64,000 bases of DNA from Labrys sp. WJW (lineage in GTDB: Bacteria > Pseudomonadota > Alphaproteobacteria > Rhizobiales > Labraceae): contig NZ_LYXZ01000018.1 of the NCBI RefSeq assembly GCF_001676615.1, positions 248,001-312,000 on the forward strand, written 5' to 3'. The translations under genes and the position numbers were made by a program. A model generated the notes under the pieces. That model was not told the origin of the DNA and made no database searches. It saw nothing but the letters and a program-made list of their open reading frames with translations. Below are positions 27,465 to 36,700 of this stretch, one piece after another. Every line of letters begins with the position of its first letter. The first letter of the stretch is position 1.

Positions 27465-28391
27465 ATGAAACGGACCCTTTTCGCGCTTGCCGCAACGGCC
27501 TTGTTGTGTGGCACGGCCTATGCCGAGAATATCGGTGTCAGCATGGCCAAGTTCGACGACAATTTCCTCACCGTGCTGCGCAACGGCATGACCGACTATG
27601 CCAAGACCAAGTCCGGCGTGAACCTCCAGATCGAGGACGGTCAGAACGACGTCAACAAGCAGCTCAGCCAGATCCAGAACTTCATCGCCCAGAAGGTCGA
27701 CGCCATCATCGTCAACCCGGTCGACACCGACGCCACCCCGCAGATGACCAAGCTCGCCACCGAAGCCGGCATCCCGCTCGTCTATGTCAACCGCATGCCC
27801 TCCGAAGAGAAGCTGCCCGAGAAGGTCGCCTTCGTCGGTTCGAACGAGGTTGATTCCGGTACCCTCGAAACCAAGGAGATCTGCAAGCTCCTCGGCGGCA
27901 AGGGCGATATCGTGGTGATCATGGGCGAATTGTCGAACCAGGCCGCCCGCCAGCGCACGCAGGACGTCGAGGACGTGATCGCCAAGGAGCCCTGCACGGG
28001 CATGAAGATCCTGCAGAAGCAGACGGCCAACTGGGACCGCACCCAGGCGATCGACCTGATGACCAACTGGCTGACCTCGGGCATCAAGCCGGCTGCCGTG
28101 ATCTCCAACAATGACGAAATGGCGATCGGCGCCATCCAGGCGCTCAAGCAGGCCGGCCTCGCCGGCGGCAAGACGCTCGTCGGCGGCGTGGACGCCACGC
28201 AGGACGGCCTCGGCGCCATGAAGGATGGCGACCTGCAGGTCACCGTGTTCCAGAACGCCGCCGGCCAGGGCCAGGGCGCCGTCGATACGGCTCTGAAGCT
28301 TGCCAAGGGCGAGAAGGTCGACGCCATGGTCTGGGTGCCTTTCGAGCTGGTGACCCCGGCCAATATCGACAACTACCTCAAGAAGAACTGA
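27465..28391 (+). CDS. ibpA: Inositol/rhizopine-type periplasmic binding protein
   Basis: 308 residues from the ATG at 27465, with GGGAGGAG upstream. The signal peptide (TLFALAATALLCGTAYA) is cleaved before ENIG. The mature protein is of the RbsB/pentose-binding class: IGVSMAKFDDNFLTVLRNGM, DAIIVNPVDTDATPQM, ISNNDEMAIGAIQAL and GGVDATQDGLGAM. The cluster type (CUT2 transporter, IolI-like enzyme, MocDEF) and resemblance to IbpA/MocB point to myo-inositol or an inositol derivative. The exact ligand is inferred. Confidence 0.85.
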   Translation: MKRTLFALAATALLCGTAYAENIGVSMAKFDDNFLTVLRNGMTDYAKTKSGVNLQIEDGQNDVNKQLSQIQNFIAQKVDAIIVNPVDTDATPQMTKLATEAGIPLVYVNRMPSEEKLPEKVAFVGSNEVDSGTLETKEICKLLGGKGDIVVIMGELSNQAARQRTQDVEDVIAKEPCTGMKILQKQTANWDRTQAIDLMTNWLTSGIKPAAVISNNDEMAIGAIQALKQAGLAGGKTLVGGVDATQDGLGAMKDGDLQVTVFQNAAGQGQGAVDTALKLAKGEKVDAMVWVPFELVTPANIDNYLKKN

Positions 28392-28530
28392 TCGAACTGC
28401 ATAAGGGCCCTCCGGCCCAAGGCCGGGGGGAGCTCACGATCTTCTCGCCAGACGCGGCAATGACCGGACCCTGGTTCCGGGCCGATGAAACACGTCGCCA
28501 GCTCGGGCGCCGGCATGAGGGAGAACAAGG

Positions 28531-30060
28531 ATGGCTGTAGTGCAATCGGCGGCGCCGAGCCGCGGTACCTCGGACTCCGCCTATCTCATCGAGGTGGAGG
28601 GCGTACGCAAGGGCTTTCCCGGCGTGCTCGCACTCGACAATGTCTCCTTCAAACTGCGTCCCGGCACGGTGCATGCCCTGATGGGCGAGAACGGCGCCGG
28701 CAAGTCGACGCTGATGAAGATCATCGCCGGCGTCTATCAGCGCGACGGCGGCGTGATGAAGCTGCGTGGGCAGGAGGTGCAGTTCTCCGGGCCTCTCGAT
28801 GCGCTCCAGCAAGGCGTCGCCATGATCCATCAGGAGCTGAACCTGATGCAGTACATGACGGTGGCGGAAAACGTCTGGATCCGGCGCGAGCCTTTGACCC
28901 GGCTGGGTTTCGTCGACCATGGCGAGCTCAACCGCCGCACGGCCAAGCTGTTCGAGCAGCTCAAGATCAGGATCGACCCCACCGTGCCCGTCGGCTCGCT
29001 GTCGGTGGCCAATCGCCAGATGGTCGAGATCGCCAAGGCGATTTCCTACAATTCCGACGTGTTGATCATGGACGAGCCGACCTCGGCCCTGACCGAGACG
29101 GAAGTCGCGCATCTGTTCGAGATCATCCACGACCTCAAGGCCCAAGGTAAGGGCATCGTCTACATCACGCACAAGATGAACGAGCTCTTCGAGATTGCCG
29201 ACGAGGTCTCGATCTTCCGCGACGGCAAATATATCGGCACGGACCTTGCTGCCAATCTCACGCGCGACGAGATCATCCGCCGCATGGTCGGCCGCGAGAT
29301 CACCCAGATGTTCCCCAAGGAGACGGTGCCGATCGGCGACGTGGTCCTGTCGGTGAAGAACCTGACGCTCGACGGCGTCTTCCACGATGTCTCCTTCGAC
29401 CTGCGTGCCGGCGAGATCCTCGGTTTCGCCGGGCTGGTCGGGGCAGGGCGCTCCAATGTGGCGGAGGCCCTGTTCGGCGTGACGCCGGCCTCCTCCGGCA
29501 CGATCGAGATCTTCGGCAAGCCCGTCTCCATCTCCTCGCCTGCGGTCGCCATGCGCCAGGGCATGGCGTTCCTCACCGAGGACCGCAAGGATACCGGCTG
29601 CTTTCTCATCCTCGATATCCTCGAGAACATGCAGATGGCGGTGCTGACGCAGCGCTACGTCAAGGCTGGCTTCGTCGCCTCGGGCGAGGTGACGCCGGCC
29701 TGTACCGAGATGAGCGCGGCGCTGCGCGTCAAGACGCCGAACTTGCATGAGCGCATCGAGAACCTGTCCGGCGGCAACCAGCAGAAGGTGCTGATCGGCC
29801 GCTGGCTCCTGACCAAGCCGAAGATACTCATCCTCGACGAGCCGACGCGCGGCATCGATGTCGGCGCCAAGGCCGAGATCCACCGCCTGATCAGCAAGCT
29901 GGCGGGCGAGGGCGTGGCGGTGATCATGATCTCTTCGGAACTGCCCGAGGTGCTGGGCATGAGCGACCGCATCCTCGTCATGCATGCCGGCCATGCCACC
30001 GGCATCCTCGATCGCTCCGAGGCGGACCAGGTCAAGATCATGGAACTGGCCGCGCGCTGA
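28531..30060 (+). CDS. iatA: Inositol-type ABC transporter ATP-binding protein (two domains)
   Basis: 509 residues, the normal length for fused CUT2 sugar ATPases. The N-terminal domain has Walker [10 protein letters not shown] at 52-60 and [11 protein letters not shown]. The C-terminal domain has the usual degenerate Walker A (GLVGAGRSN), with [15 protein letters not shown] and [18 protein letters not shown] precedes the ATG. Partner of the binding protein upstream and the permease downstream. Named after the Caulobacter-type IbpA-IatA-IatP system by resemblance and context. Confidence 0.9.
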   Translation: MAVVQSAAPSRGTSDSAYLIEVEGVRKGFPGVLALDNVSFKLRPGTVHALMGENGAGKSTLMKIIAGVYQRDGGVMKLRGQEVQFSGPLDALQQGVAMIHQELNLMQYMTVAENVWIRREPLTRLGFVDHGELNRRTAKLFEQLKIRIDPTVPVGSLSVANRQMVEIAKAISYNSDVLIMDEPTSALTETEVAHLFEIIHDLKAQGKGIVYITHKMNELFEIADEVSIFRDGKYIGTDLAANLTRDEIIRRMVGREITQMFPKETVPIGDVVLSVKNLTLDGVFHDVSFDLRAGEILGFAGLVGAGRSNVAEALFGVTPASSGTIEIFGKPVSISSPAVAMRQGMAFLTEDRKDTGCFLILDILENMQMAVLTQRYVKAGFVASGEVTPACTEMSAALRVKTPNLHERIENLSGGNQQKVLIGRWLLTKPKILILDEPTRGIDVGAKAEIHRLISKLAGEGVAVIMISSELPEVLGMSDRILVMHAGHATGILDRSEADQVKIMELAAR

Positions 30061-30136
30061 GGCGCGAGGCCCTGGAATTGGAAGAACCCCGATACGATGC
30101 GCCGTGAGGCGCTTAGCGATAGAATTGGAGGATCCC

Positions 30137-31183
30137 ATGTCCGCGAATGAGGCTGCCGGCAAATCGCCGCAGATATCCAGCGCCAAACCGCATCGCCGGC
30201 TGCCGCAGGAACTGAGCATCCTGGCGGTTCTCGCCGTCATCGTGGCGATATTCGAGCTCATCGGCTGGCCGCTGAAGAGCCAGAGCTTCTTCTTCAATGC
30301 GGGGCGCCTGAGCATCATCTTCCTGCAGGTGGCGGTGATCGGCATCATCGCGGTGGGCGTGGCGCAGACCATCATCACCAGCGGCGTCGACCTGTCCTCC
30401 GGCTCCGTGGTGGGCGCCACCGCCATGATCGCCGCCTCGCTCGCGCAGGTGAGCACGGCCCGCTCCGTGGTCTATCCCCACCTCACCGACCTGCCCTTCA
30501 TCATTCCCGTGCTGGCGGGCCTGGCGACGGGGCTGCTTGCCGGTGTCATCAACGGCGCGCTGATCGCCTACGCCAATGTGCCGCCCTTCATCGCCACGCT
30601 GGGCATGATGGTCTCGGCGCGCGGTTTCGCCACCTGGTACACCAATGGCCAGCCCGTCAGCACCTTCACGCCCTCCTTCCGCATCATTGGTTCGCCGGTG
30701 GAGCTCTTCGGCTTCTCCGTCGACGTGCCGACGGTGATCTTCCTGGTGGTGGCGCTGATCTTCCACATCGCCATGTGCTACACGCGCTACGGCAAGTTCA
30801 CCTATGCCATCGGCTCGAACATGCAGGCCGCCCGTGTTTCGGGCATCGATGTGAAGTGGCACCTGGTCAAGGTCTACGGCTTCGCCGGCCTGCTTTCGGG
30901 CCTGGCCGGTGTGGTGCAGATCGCCCGGGCCGGCTCGGGCCAGGCCGGTGCAGGCCTCGGCTACGAGCTGCAGGCCATCGCGGCGGTGGTGATCGGCGGC
31001 ACCTCGCTCTCCGGCGGCGTGGGACGTATCACCTCCACGGTGATAGGCCTCCTCATCCTCTCGGTGGTGACCTCGGGCTTCACCTTCCTCGGCGTTCCCG
31101 CCTCCCTGCAGCAGATCGTGCTCGGCGCCATCATCGTGGGCGCCGTGGTGATCGACCAGTATCGCCGGCGCCGGAAGGTCTGA
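30137..31183 (+). CDS. iatP: Inositol-type ABC transporter permease
   Basis: 348 residues from the ATG at 30137, with TTGGAGGA just upstream; the frame extends back into iatA without a better start. Eight to ten hydrophobic segments typical of CUT2 permeases (RbsC/IatP). Conserved signatures are TIITSGVDLSSGSVVG, IATLGMMVSARGFATWYTNG and AIAAVVIGGTSLSGGVGR. It ends in a basic cytoplasmic tail (DQYRRRRKV). Last gene of the transporter operon, followed by a terminator hairpin. Confidence 0.9.
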   Translation: MSANEAAGKSPQISSAKPHRRLPQELSILAVLAVIVAIFELIGWPLKSQSFFFNAGRLSIIFLQVAVIGIIAVGVAQTIITSGVDLSSGSVVGATAMIAASLAQVSTARSVVYPHLTDLPFIIPVLAGLATGLLAGVINGALIAYANVPPFIATLGMMVSARGFATWYTNGQPVSTFTPSFRIIGSPVELFGFSVDVPTVIFLVVALIFHIAMCYTRYGKFTYAIGSNMQAARVSGIDVKWHLVKVYGFAGLLSGLAGVVQIARAGSGQAGAGLGYELQAIAAVVIGGTSLSGGVGRITSTVIGLLILSVVTSGFTFLGVPASLQQIVLGAIIVGAVVIDQYRRRRKV

Positions 31184-31203
31184 GGCGAGCGGCACGACGA
31201 TCG

Positions 31204-31238
31204 AACGGCCCGTCCGTGAGGACGGGCCGTTCTCATTT
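31204..31238 (+). terminator. Terminator after iatP
   Basis: AACGGCCCGTCC and GGACGGGCCGTT form a perfect 12-bp stem with a GTGA loop, followed by CTCATTTG. The T tract is interrupted but the stem is very stable. Confidence 0.75.
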
Positions 31239-31520
31239 GTCCAGCCCTGTCGTCCCCGAGGAGGCATACACGATTGGTTGCAGTCAAGCGTGCCCTCGCG
31301 AACAGGCTCGTTGCCTCGTCGCCGACTTACTATATGTAGTCGATCCTTGTAGTGACTGCCGATGGCCCATCGGTCTAGAATTGTCCGGCTGGGGCGGCAC
31401 AGAAGATCGAATGACACCATGGTCAATGCGGCACGAAAGTTCCCCTGGCCAAGAAATGAGGGGTGAGAGGGTCAACTCTTCCGGCCGGTGCCGGGAAAGG
31501 GCTGAGCCTGGCGAGACTTG

Positions 31521-32279
31521 ATGAGCAGCAACACCACCGTCTATCTCTTTCCGCATATCCTGAAATGCGCCGGCCTGAGCGTGAGGGACTATCTCCTGCA
31601 CGATGTTCCGCCGCGCGGTTCCGCCGTGATCTATTCCAAGCCCGAGCAACGGCCTTGGCTCGATCCTGCGAACCGCGTGCCCCAAGCCGATCGCGACGAG
31701 ATCCGTATCCTGTTCGGCCACAGATTGCCGCGCACGGCCGCCCGAGGTTTCGAAGGCCGCATCATCCGGGAGGTCGGCCTGCTGCGGGAACCGGTGTCCT
31801 TCTATGTCTCGCTCTACAATTTCCTGCAGAAGACGCCCGAGAGGCATCGGATCGTGGGCATGTCCTTCGAGCAATGGTATCCGACCAACAAGCACAACCG
31901 CATCAGCCGCTTCTATTTCAGGCATTATTTCGGCCTGTCCTCCCTGGGCATCCGCAAGATGAGCCAGCGCCAGAGGTTCGAATTCCTGTCCAGGCAATTC
32001 GAGACGTTCTGGTTCGTCGGTGACTATCGCAATTGCGATGCGGTGATGGAGCAGATGACCCAGGATATCGGCTGGAAGTTCGAGAAACTGCCCCATGAGA
32101 ATGCTGCGCCCACCAATGCGCTGCGCAGTCAGGATATTGGCGAGGCACTGCGCCGGAAGATCCTGCAGGACAATGCGCTCGATCTGGCCCTTTACGAAAC
32201 CTGGGCCGAGCGCAAATGGGGGGACAATCCAACGCTGGAGCGCGGGCAGGGGCTGAACAATCGTTGGACCTGGCAATAG
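31521..32279 (+). CDS. Sulfotransferase-family-like protein
   Basis: 252 residues from the ATG at 31521 (a TTG three bases earlier is also possible). The N-terminal FPHILKCAGLSVRDYL (residues 10-25) corresponds to the HIPKTGGTS-type 5'-phosphosulfate loop of the sulfotransferase superfamily, with Lys15 as the key lysine. LLREPVSFYVSLYNF corresponds to the 3'-phosphate segment RxPxxRxxS. Such enzymes transfer sulfate from PAPS to sugars or other acceptors. No PAPS synthesis or polysaccharide genes are adjacent, so the acceptor is unknown. It appears monocistronic. Confidence 0.65.
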   Translation: MSSNTTVYLFPHILKCAGLSVRDYLLHDVPPRGSAVIYSKPEQRPWLDPANRVPQADRDEIRILFGHRLPRTAARGFEGRIIREVGLLREPVSFYVSLYNFLQKTPERHRIVGMSFEQWYPTNKHNRISRFYFRHYFGLSSLGIRKMSQRQRFEFLSRQFETFWFVGDYRNCDAVMEQMTQDIGWKFEKLPHENAAPTNALRSQDIGEALRRKILQDNALDLALYETWAERKWGDNPTLERGQGLNNRWTWQ

Positions 32280-33322
32280 CTGCGACGGGGCTGCATCCAT
32301 CGGGTGCTCCGTGCGTTTCAAACTCTTGCCCTGATCCCGTGCTAAACAGGTGACAGGCTGGCGTCCGCGGGGCCTGCGAAGAGCAATCCTCGGCTTTTAT
32401 CAGATTGCCGGCCAGGCCTGAGCGCACGGATCCGCCCATGGCCGAGGCGCCCGGGCCGATGACCCCTAATCAAACTTCGCTCCCCGATCAGAAGGGCTGA
32501 GTTCTTTCTGACCGGGGCTTTGTTCGCCTCTCCCATGATGTAAATGCCTGCGAGCGTGGCGGTCCGGAATTGCGTTGTGCAGCACGGGCTGAAAACGGGT
32601 CCGGCGATATCGTGCCGATACAGGCGTATCACCTCCCACTCGCCTCCGATGGACCTCTTCGCCACTCGATCAGTCGAGCAGGCAGCGGAGGGCTCGATGC
32701 TTTTCCGCATGACGCGGCCCATTCCCAACAGGATGTACGGTCTGGACTGGTGCATAGCAGACGGAGCGGGCGCTCGCGGAATGACGGGCATCGTGCAGGT
32801 CAATTCGCATTGCTCACGGCTATCGGTGCATCTGGCGTGTGACCAGCTAGATTTGTTGCGACCGGGGCGGTGCGATCGTTTCAACGCTTGATTGGCTCGC
32901 AGCGGCCTTGGCTTGACGGTAGGCGGACAGATCTGCCGGCGGCGAGCCGCCCGAGGTTGGCGCAGCATATCCTGGCGGGAGGCGGCAGATGAAATCGAAC
33001 TCGGCATCGAGAAACGCCTGGCGCGCATCAATCACGTTCGCCGCGTTGCGTAAGTCCATGTCAGCCCCCACCGTTACGCTTTCCGGTACAGTGTTCGGGC
33101 GTGGGGTTAATGTTCGGTTGTGGGCGCGCACTTTGCCGGGCCTTGCCGGCAGGCTGCCCGTTTCGCGTTGAGGATCACCGCGTCCCTGTGGAGGGTCGCA
33201 ATGCGTAGACCATTGCAGACTTTCGCATCTGCGAGCGGATGGGTTGGGTACGCAAGAACGCGCGCTTTGGCGTTGAAGCGTTTTCAGGGATTTCGATGAT
33301 TTTGGATGTCTGCGGAGAGAGA
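32280..33322. other. Long intergenic region without a supported gene
   Basis: About 1.04 kb between the sulfotransferase-like gene and tRNA-Phe. Several overlapping frames of 70-230 codons exist on both strands, but none has a good ribosome site plus recognisable sequence. A minus-strand frame at 32847-33059 (starting MDLRNAANVIDARQAFLDAE) faintly recalls the end of a TolC-like protein and may be a gene remnant. Confidence 0.5.
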
Positions 33323-33398
33323 TGGTGCCTAGGGGCGGAATCGAACCACCGACACTGCGATTTTCAGTCGCATGCTCTACCAACTGAGCTACCTAGGC
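33323..33398 (-). tRNA. tRNA-Phe (anticodon GAA), CCA encoded
   Basis: Read on the minus strand. Acceptor GCCTAGG pairs perfectly with CCTAGGC, D stem GCTC/GAGC, anticodon stem TGCGA/TCGCA with loop CTGAAAA (anticodon GAA), T loop GGTTCGATTCC, discriminator A, CCA encoded. The body is very close to the usual alphaproteobacterial tRNA-Phe. Confidence 0.96.
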
Positions 33399-33623
33399 AT
33401 CCGGCGAGTCAGCCGAGGCCGCCGCGAGACCGCGGGTGTATAGCCAGCGCCTCCGTGGTTGTCCAGCCCTCTTGCACGGAAAAAATAAGCCGGCTGCAAA
33501 AACACCGGTACGCACGCTGTTTCCACCGGTACAGATGGTAAAAACTCTCTGAATCATGATTGCCGCCGACCCAGGGCGCCCTTAGTCTTGCGGGCTCGGT
33601 GGCCCGTTCCCTGTGCATGTCGC

Positions 33624-33689
33624 GTGATCCGGGCGTGTCGTCAGTTATGGATGGGACCCAATCGATAACTGGCGACACGCCCCGGTCAC
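33624..33689. repeat. Long hairpin upstream of the alpha-2-macroglobulin gene
   Basis: Arms of 25 bases (GTGATCCGGGCGTGTCG... and its near complement ending GGTCAC) pair at about 22 positions around a 16-base loop. No T run follows. It ends 65 bases before the macroglobulin start and may be a leader structure or a dispersed palindrome. Confidence 0.7.
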
Positions 33690-33754
33690 GCCGACTCGCT
33701 AGCGTGGACAGGACCGCCGCAACAAGCCCAGGGGCGGGTAAGAGGACAGGCAAC

Positions 33755-36700
33755 ATGGTCAGGCAGGCAGCGCGCCAAGGCGTCTTCGTGCGGTTTTTCT
33801 CGGCTTTCGTGCTCATGCTCGCCCTGCTGGGCTGGGTGGCCGCCGGCCCGGTGCAGGCGGCGCCGCTGTTCCAGGCCGACAGCTATTCCTATGCGGCTGA
33901 CAGCTACAAGGACAGCATCGCCAAGCTGACCAAGACCATGAAGAAGAGCGCGCCGCAGCTCCAGGAAGAGCTGAAAGCGGCTATCAGCTCCGACAATGCG
34001 CGCAACACCGCCGTGGTGGTGGAGCAGTTCATTGCCCTGTCTCCCAATGACGGAGCAATGTGGAAGCGCCTCGCCGATTTGCTGCTGGTGGCCGAGCCCT
34101 TTAACAGCCAGGACGGCTACGAACTGCCCTACAAGGCGCTCGGCGCCTCGATTCGCGCCTATCAGCTTGCCAAGACGCCGCAGGAACAGGCCGATGCGCT
34201 CAACGATGTCGCCCAGGCGCTGGTCAAGCGCGAGGATTGGCGGCCGGCCCTCAACGCCTATCGCGCCAGCCTCGACCTGGTCGACAATGCCGAGATTCGC
34301 GAAGCCTATGAGGAAGTGCGCAAGGATCATGGCTTCCGCATCACCGACTATACGGTGGAGAGCGACGCGCCGCAGCCGCGCCTGTGCTTCCAGTTTTCCG
34401 ACCCGCTGAGCAATGCGGTCGCCGATTACGCGCCCTATTTCACCCAGGAGCCCGGACCCGTCTCGGCCGTCACGGTCGACGGCACCAAGCTTTGCGTCGA
34501 GGGCCTGAAGCATGGCGGGCGCTACAAGGTCACCGTGCGCCAGGGCCTGCCTTCGGCCGTGGACGAGAGCCTGCTCAAGAACGCCGACTATGAGATCTAT
34601 GTGCGCGACCGCCTGCCATCCGTGCAGTTCGTCGGCAAGAGCTATGTCCTGCCGCGCACCGGCCAGAACGGCATCCCACTGGTCTCGGTCAATTCCACCC
34701 AGGCCAAGCTCGCGCTCTACCGGGTCGGCGATCGCAGCCTGATTTCGGCGGTGATCGATTCCAATTTCCTCGACCAGATCTACGGTTCCCAGGCCAGCGA
34801 GATCGCCCGCACCAAGGGCAAGAAGGTCTGGGAAGGCACGATGGACCTCACCAGCACGCCGAACCAGGACGTCACCACCGCCTTTCCGGTCGACGAGGCG
34901 CTCGGCAAGATCGAACCCGGCCTTTATGTGATGACGGCCCAGCCCGGGGAAGTGAAGGAAGACGAGGACAATCAGCTCGCGACGCAATGGTTCGTGGTTT
35001 CCGATCTCGGCCTGTCGACGCTGAAGGGCAAGGACGGCCTGCACGTCTTCCTGCGCTCGATCGCCTCGGCCGAGCCGCTTGCCAATGTCACGGTCCGACT
35101 GCTTGCCCGCAACAACGAGATTCTCGGCTCGGTGAAGACGGGGTCCGACGGCGCCGCCTTCTTCGATGCCGGCCTCACCAAGGGCAATGAGGGCCAGGAG
35201 CCCGCCCTCGTGGTCGCGTCCGACGACAAGAGCGACTACGCCTTCATCGATCTGACCCAGCAGGCCTTCGACCTCACCGACCGTGGCGTCACCGGCCGTG
35301 ACCCGCCGGGGCCGGCCGATGCCTTCGTTTATGTCGAGCGCGGCGTCTACCGCCGCGGCGAGACGGTGCATGCCGCCATCCTGCTGCGCGACGGCAATGC
35401 CAATGCCCTGGCCGACGTACCCGTCACCATGGTGGTGCAGCGCCCCGACGGCGTCGAATATTCGCGCACAGTGCTGAAGGACCAGGGCGCCGGCGGCCGC
35501 ACGGCCGACATCGCCATCATTCCCTCCGCGGCCAGCGGCACCTGGCGCGTCGTCGCCTATACCGATCCCAAGGCTGCTCCGGTCGGCGAGACCACCTTCC
35601 TGGTCGAGGACTATGTGCCCGATCGCATCGAGTTCGACCTCGCCACTTCGGGCACCCGCATCGACCGCACCAGTGGTGCCAACCTCAAGGTGGACGGGCG
35701 CTATCTCTTCGGCGCCCCGGCCGCCGGCCTCGACATCGAGGGTGACGTCTCCGTTTCCACCGACAGCCAGCCTTTCTCGCAGTGGAAGAACTACGCCTTC
35801 GGCCTGTCGGACGAGAGCGTCGATACGGTGCAGAACACTGTCGACGATCTCGCGCAGACCGACGACAAGGGCCATGCCGAATTCACGGTGCCGCTGCCGC
35901 AATTGCCGACGACCACCCGTCCGCTCAAGGCCAGTTTCGTCATCCGCATGAAGGAAGGCGGCGGCCGCGGCGTCGTGCGTAGCGCCTCCCTGCCGATCGC
36001 CTCCACCGGCCCGATGCTGGCCTTGAAGCCCGGCTTCGCCGAGGGCACGGTGCCCGAGGGCCAGCAGGCCTTGTTCGACGCAATTGCCGTCGATCCCCAG
36101 GGCAACCAGGTAGCGGCCAAAGGCGCGACCTGGACGCTCAAGCGCCTGACCACGACCTATCAGTGGTACAAGAGCAACAATCGCTGGAACTATGAGGCTG
36201 TCACCACCGCCCGCAAGGTCGGCGGTGGCACGGTCGATCTCTTGGCCGACAAGCCCGCTCAGATCTTCGCGCAGGTGCAATGGGGTCAATACCGCCTCGA
36301 AATCTCGGCGGATGGGCTGGCTTCCTCCTCCAGCTCCTTCTATGCGGGCTATTACACCAGCGAGAAGGCCGATACGCCCGACATGCTGCCGGTCGCCCTC
36401 GACCAGACCAGCGTCAAGACCGGCGATACGCTGCAGGTGAAGATCGATGCCCGTTTCGCCGGCAAGGCCTCGGTGCAGGTGGTCGGCGAGAAGCTGCTCT
36501 CCTCCACCCTGGTCGACGTGCCGGAGAAGGGGACGACCGTTCCCGTCACCGTCGGTAAGGATTGGGGCACAGGCGCTTATGTCGTGGTCACCCATTTCCG
36601 GCCGATGGACGTTGCTGCCAAGCGCATGCCGACGCGCGCGATCGGCCTCGCCTGGTTTGGCATCGACCGCAATGAACGCACGCTCAAGGTCACGCTCACG

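Noticed and set aside
28378..30456. Long minus-strand open frame opposite iatA
   Set aside because: Shadow of a two-domain ABC ATPase with all motifs intact on the plus strand.
32342..33031. 229-codon minus-strand ORF in the gap before tRNA-Phe
   Set aside because: Arg/Ser/Pro-rich, no domain, no ribosome site; looks like random open frame in GC-rich DNA.
32847..33059. Minus-strand 70-codon ORF (MDLRNAANVIDARQAF...) near tRNA-Phe
   Set aside because: Weak ribosome site and only a faint TolC-like look; possible remnant but not supportable as a gene.
33323..33398. Integration site with an element next to tRNA-Phe
   Set aside because: No integrase gene and no second copy of the tRNA 3' end found in the window.
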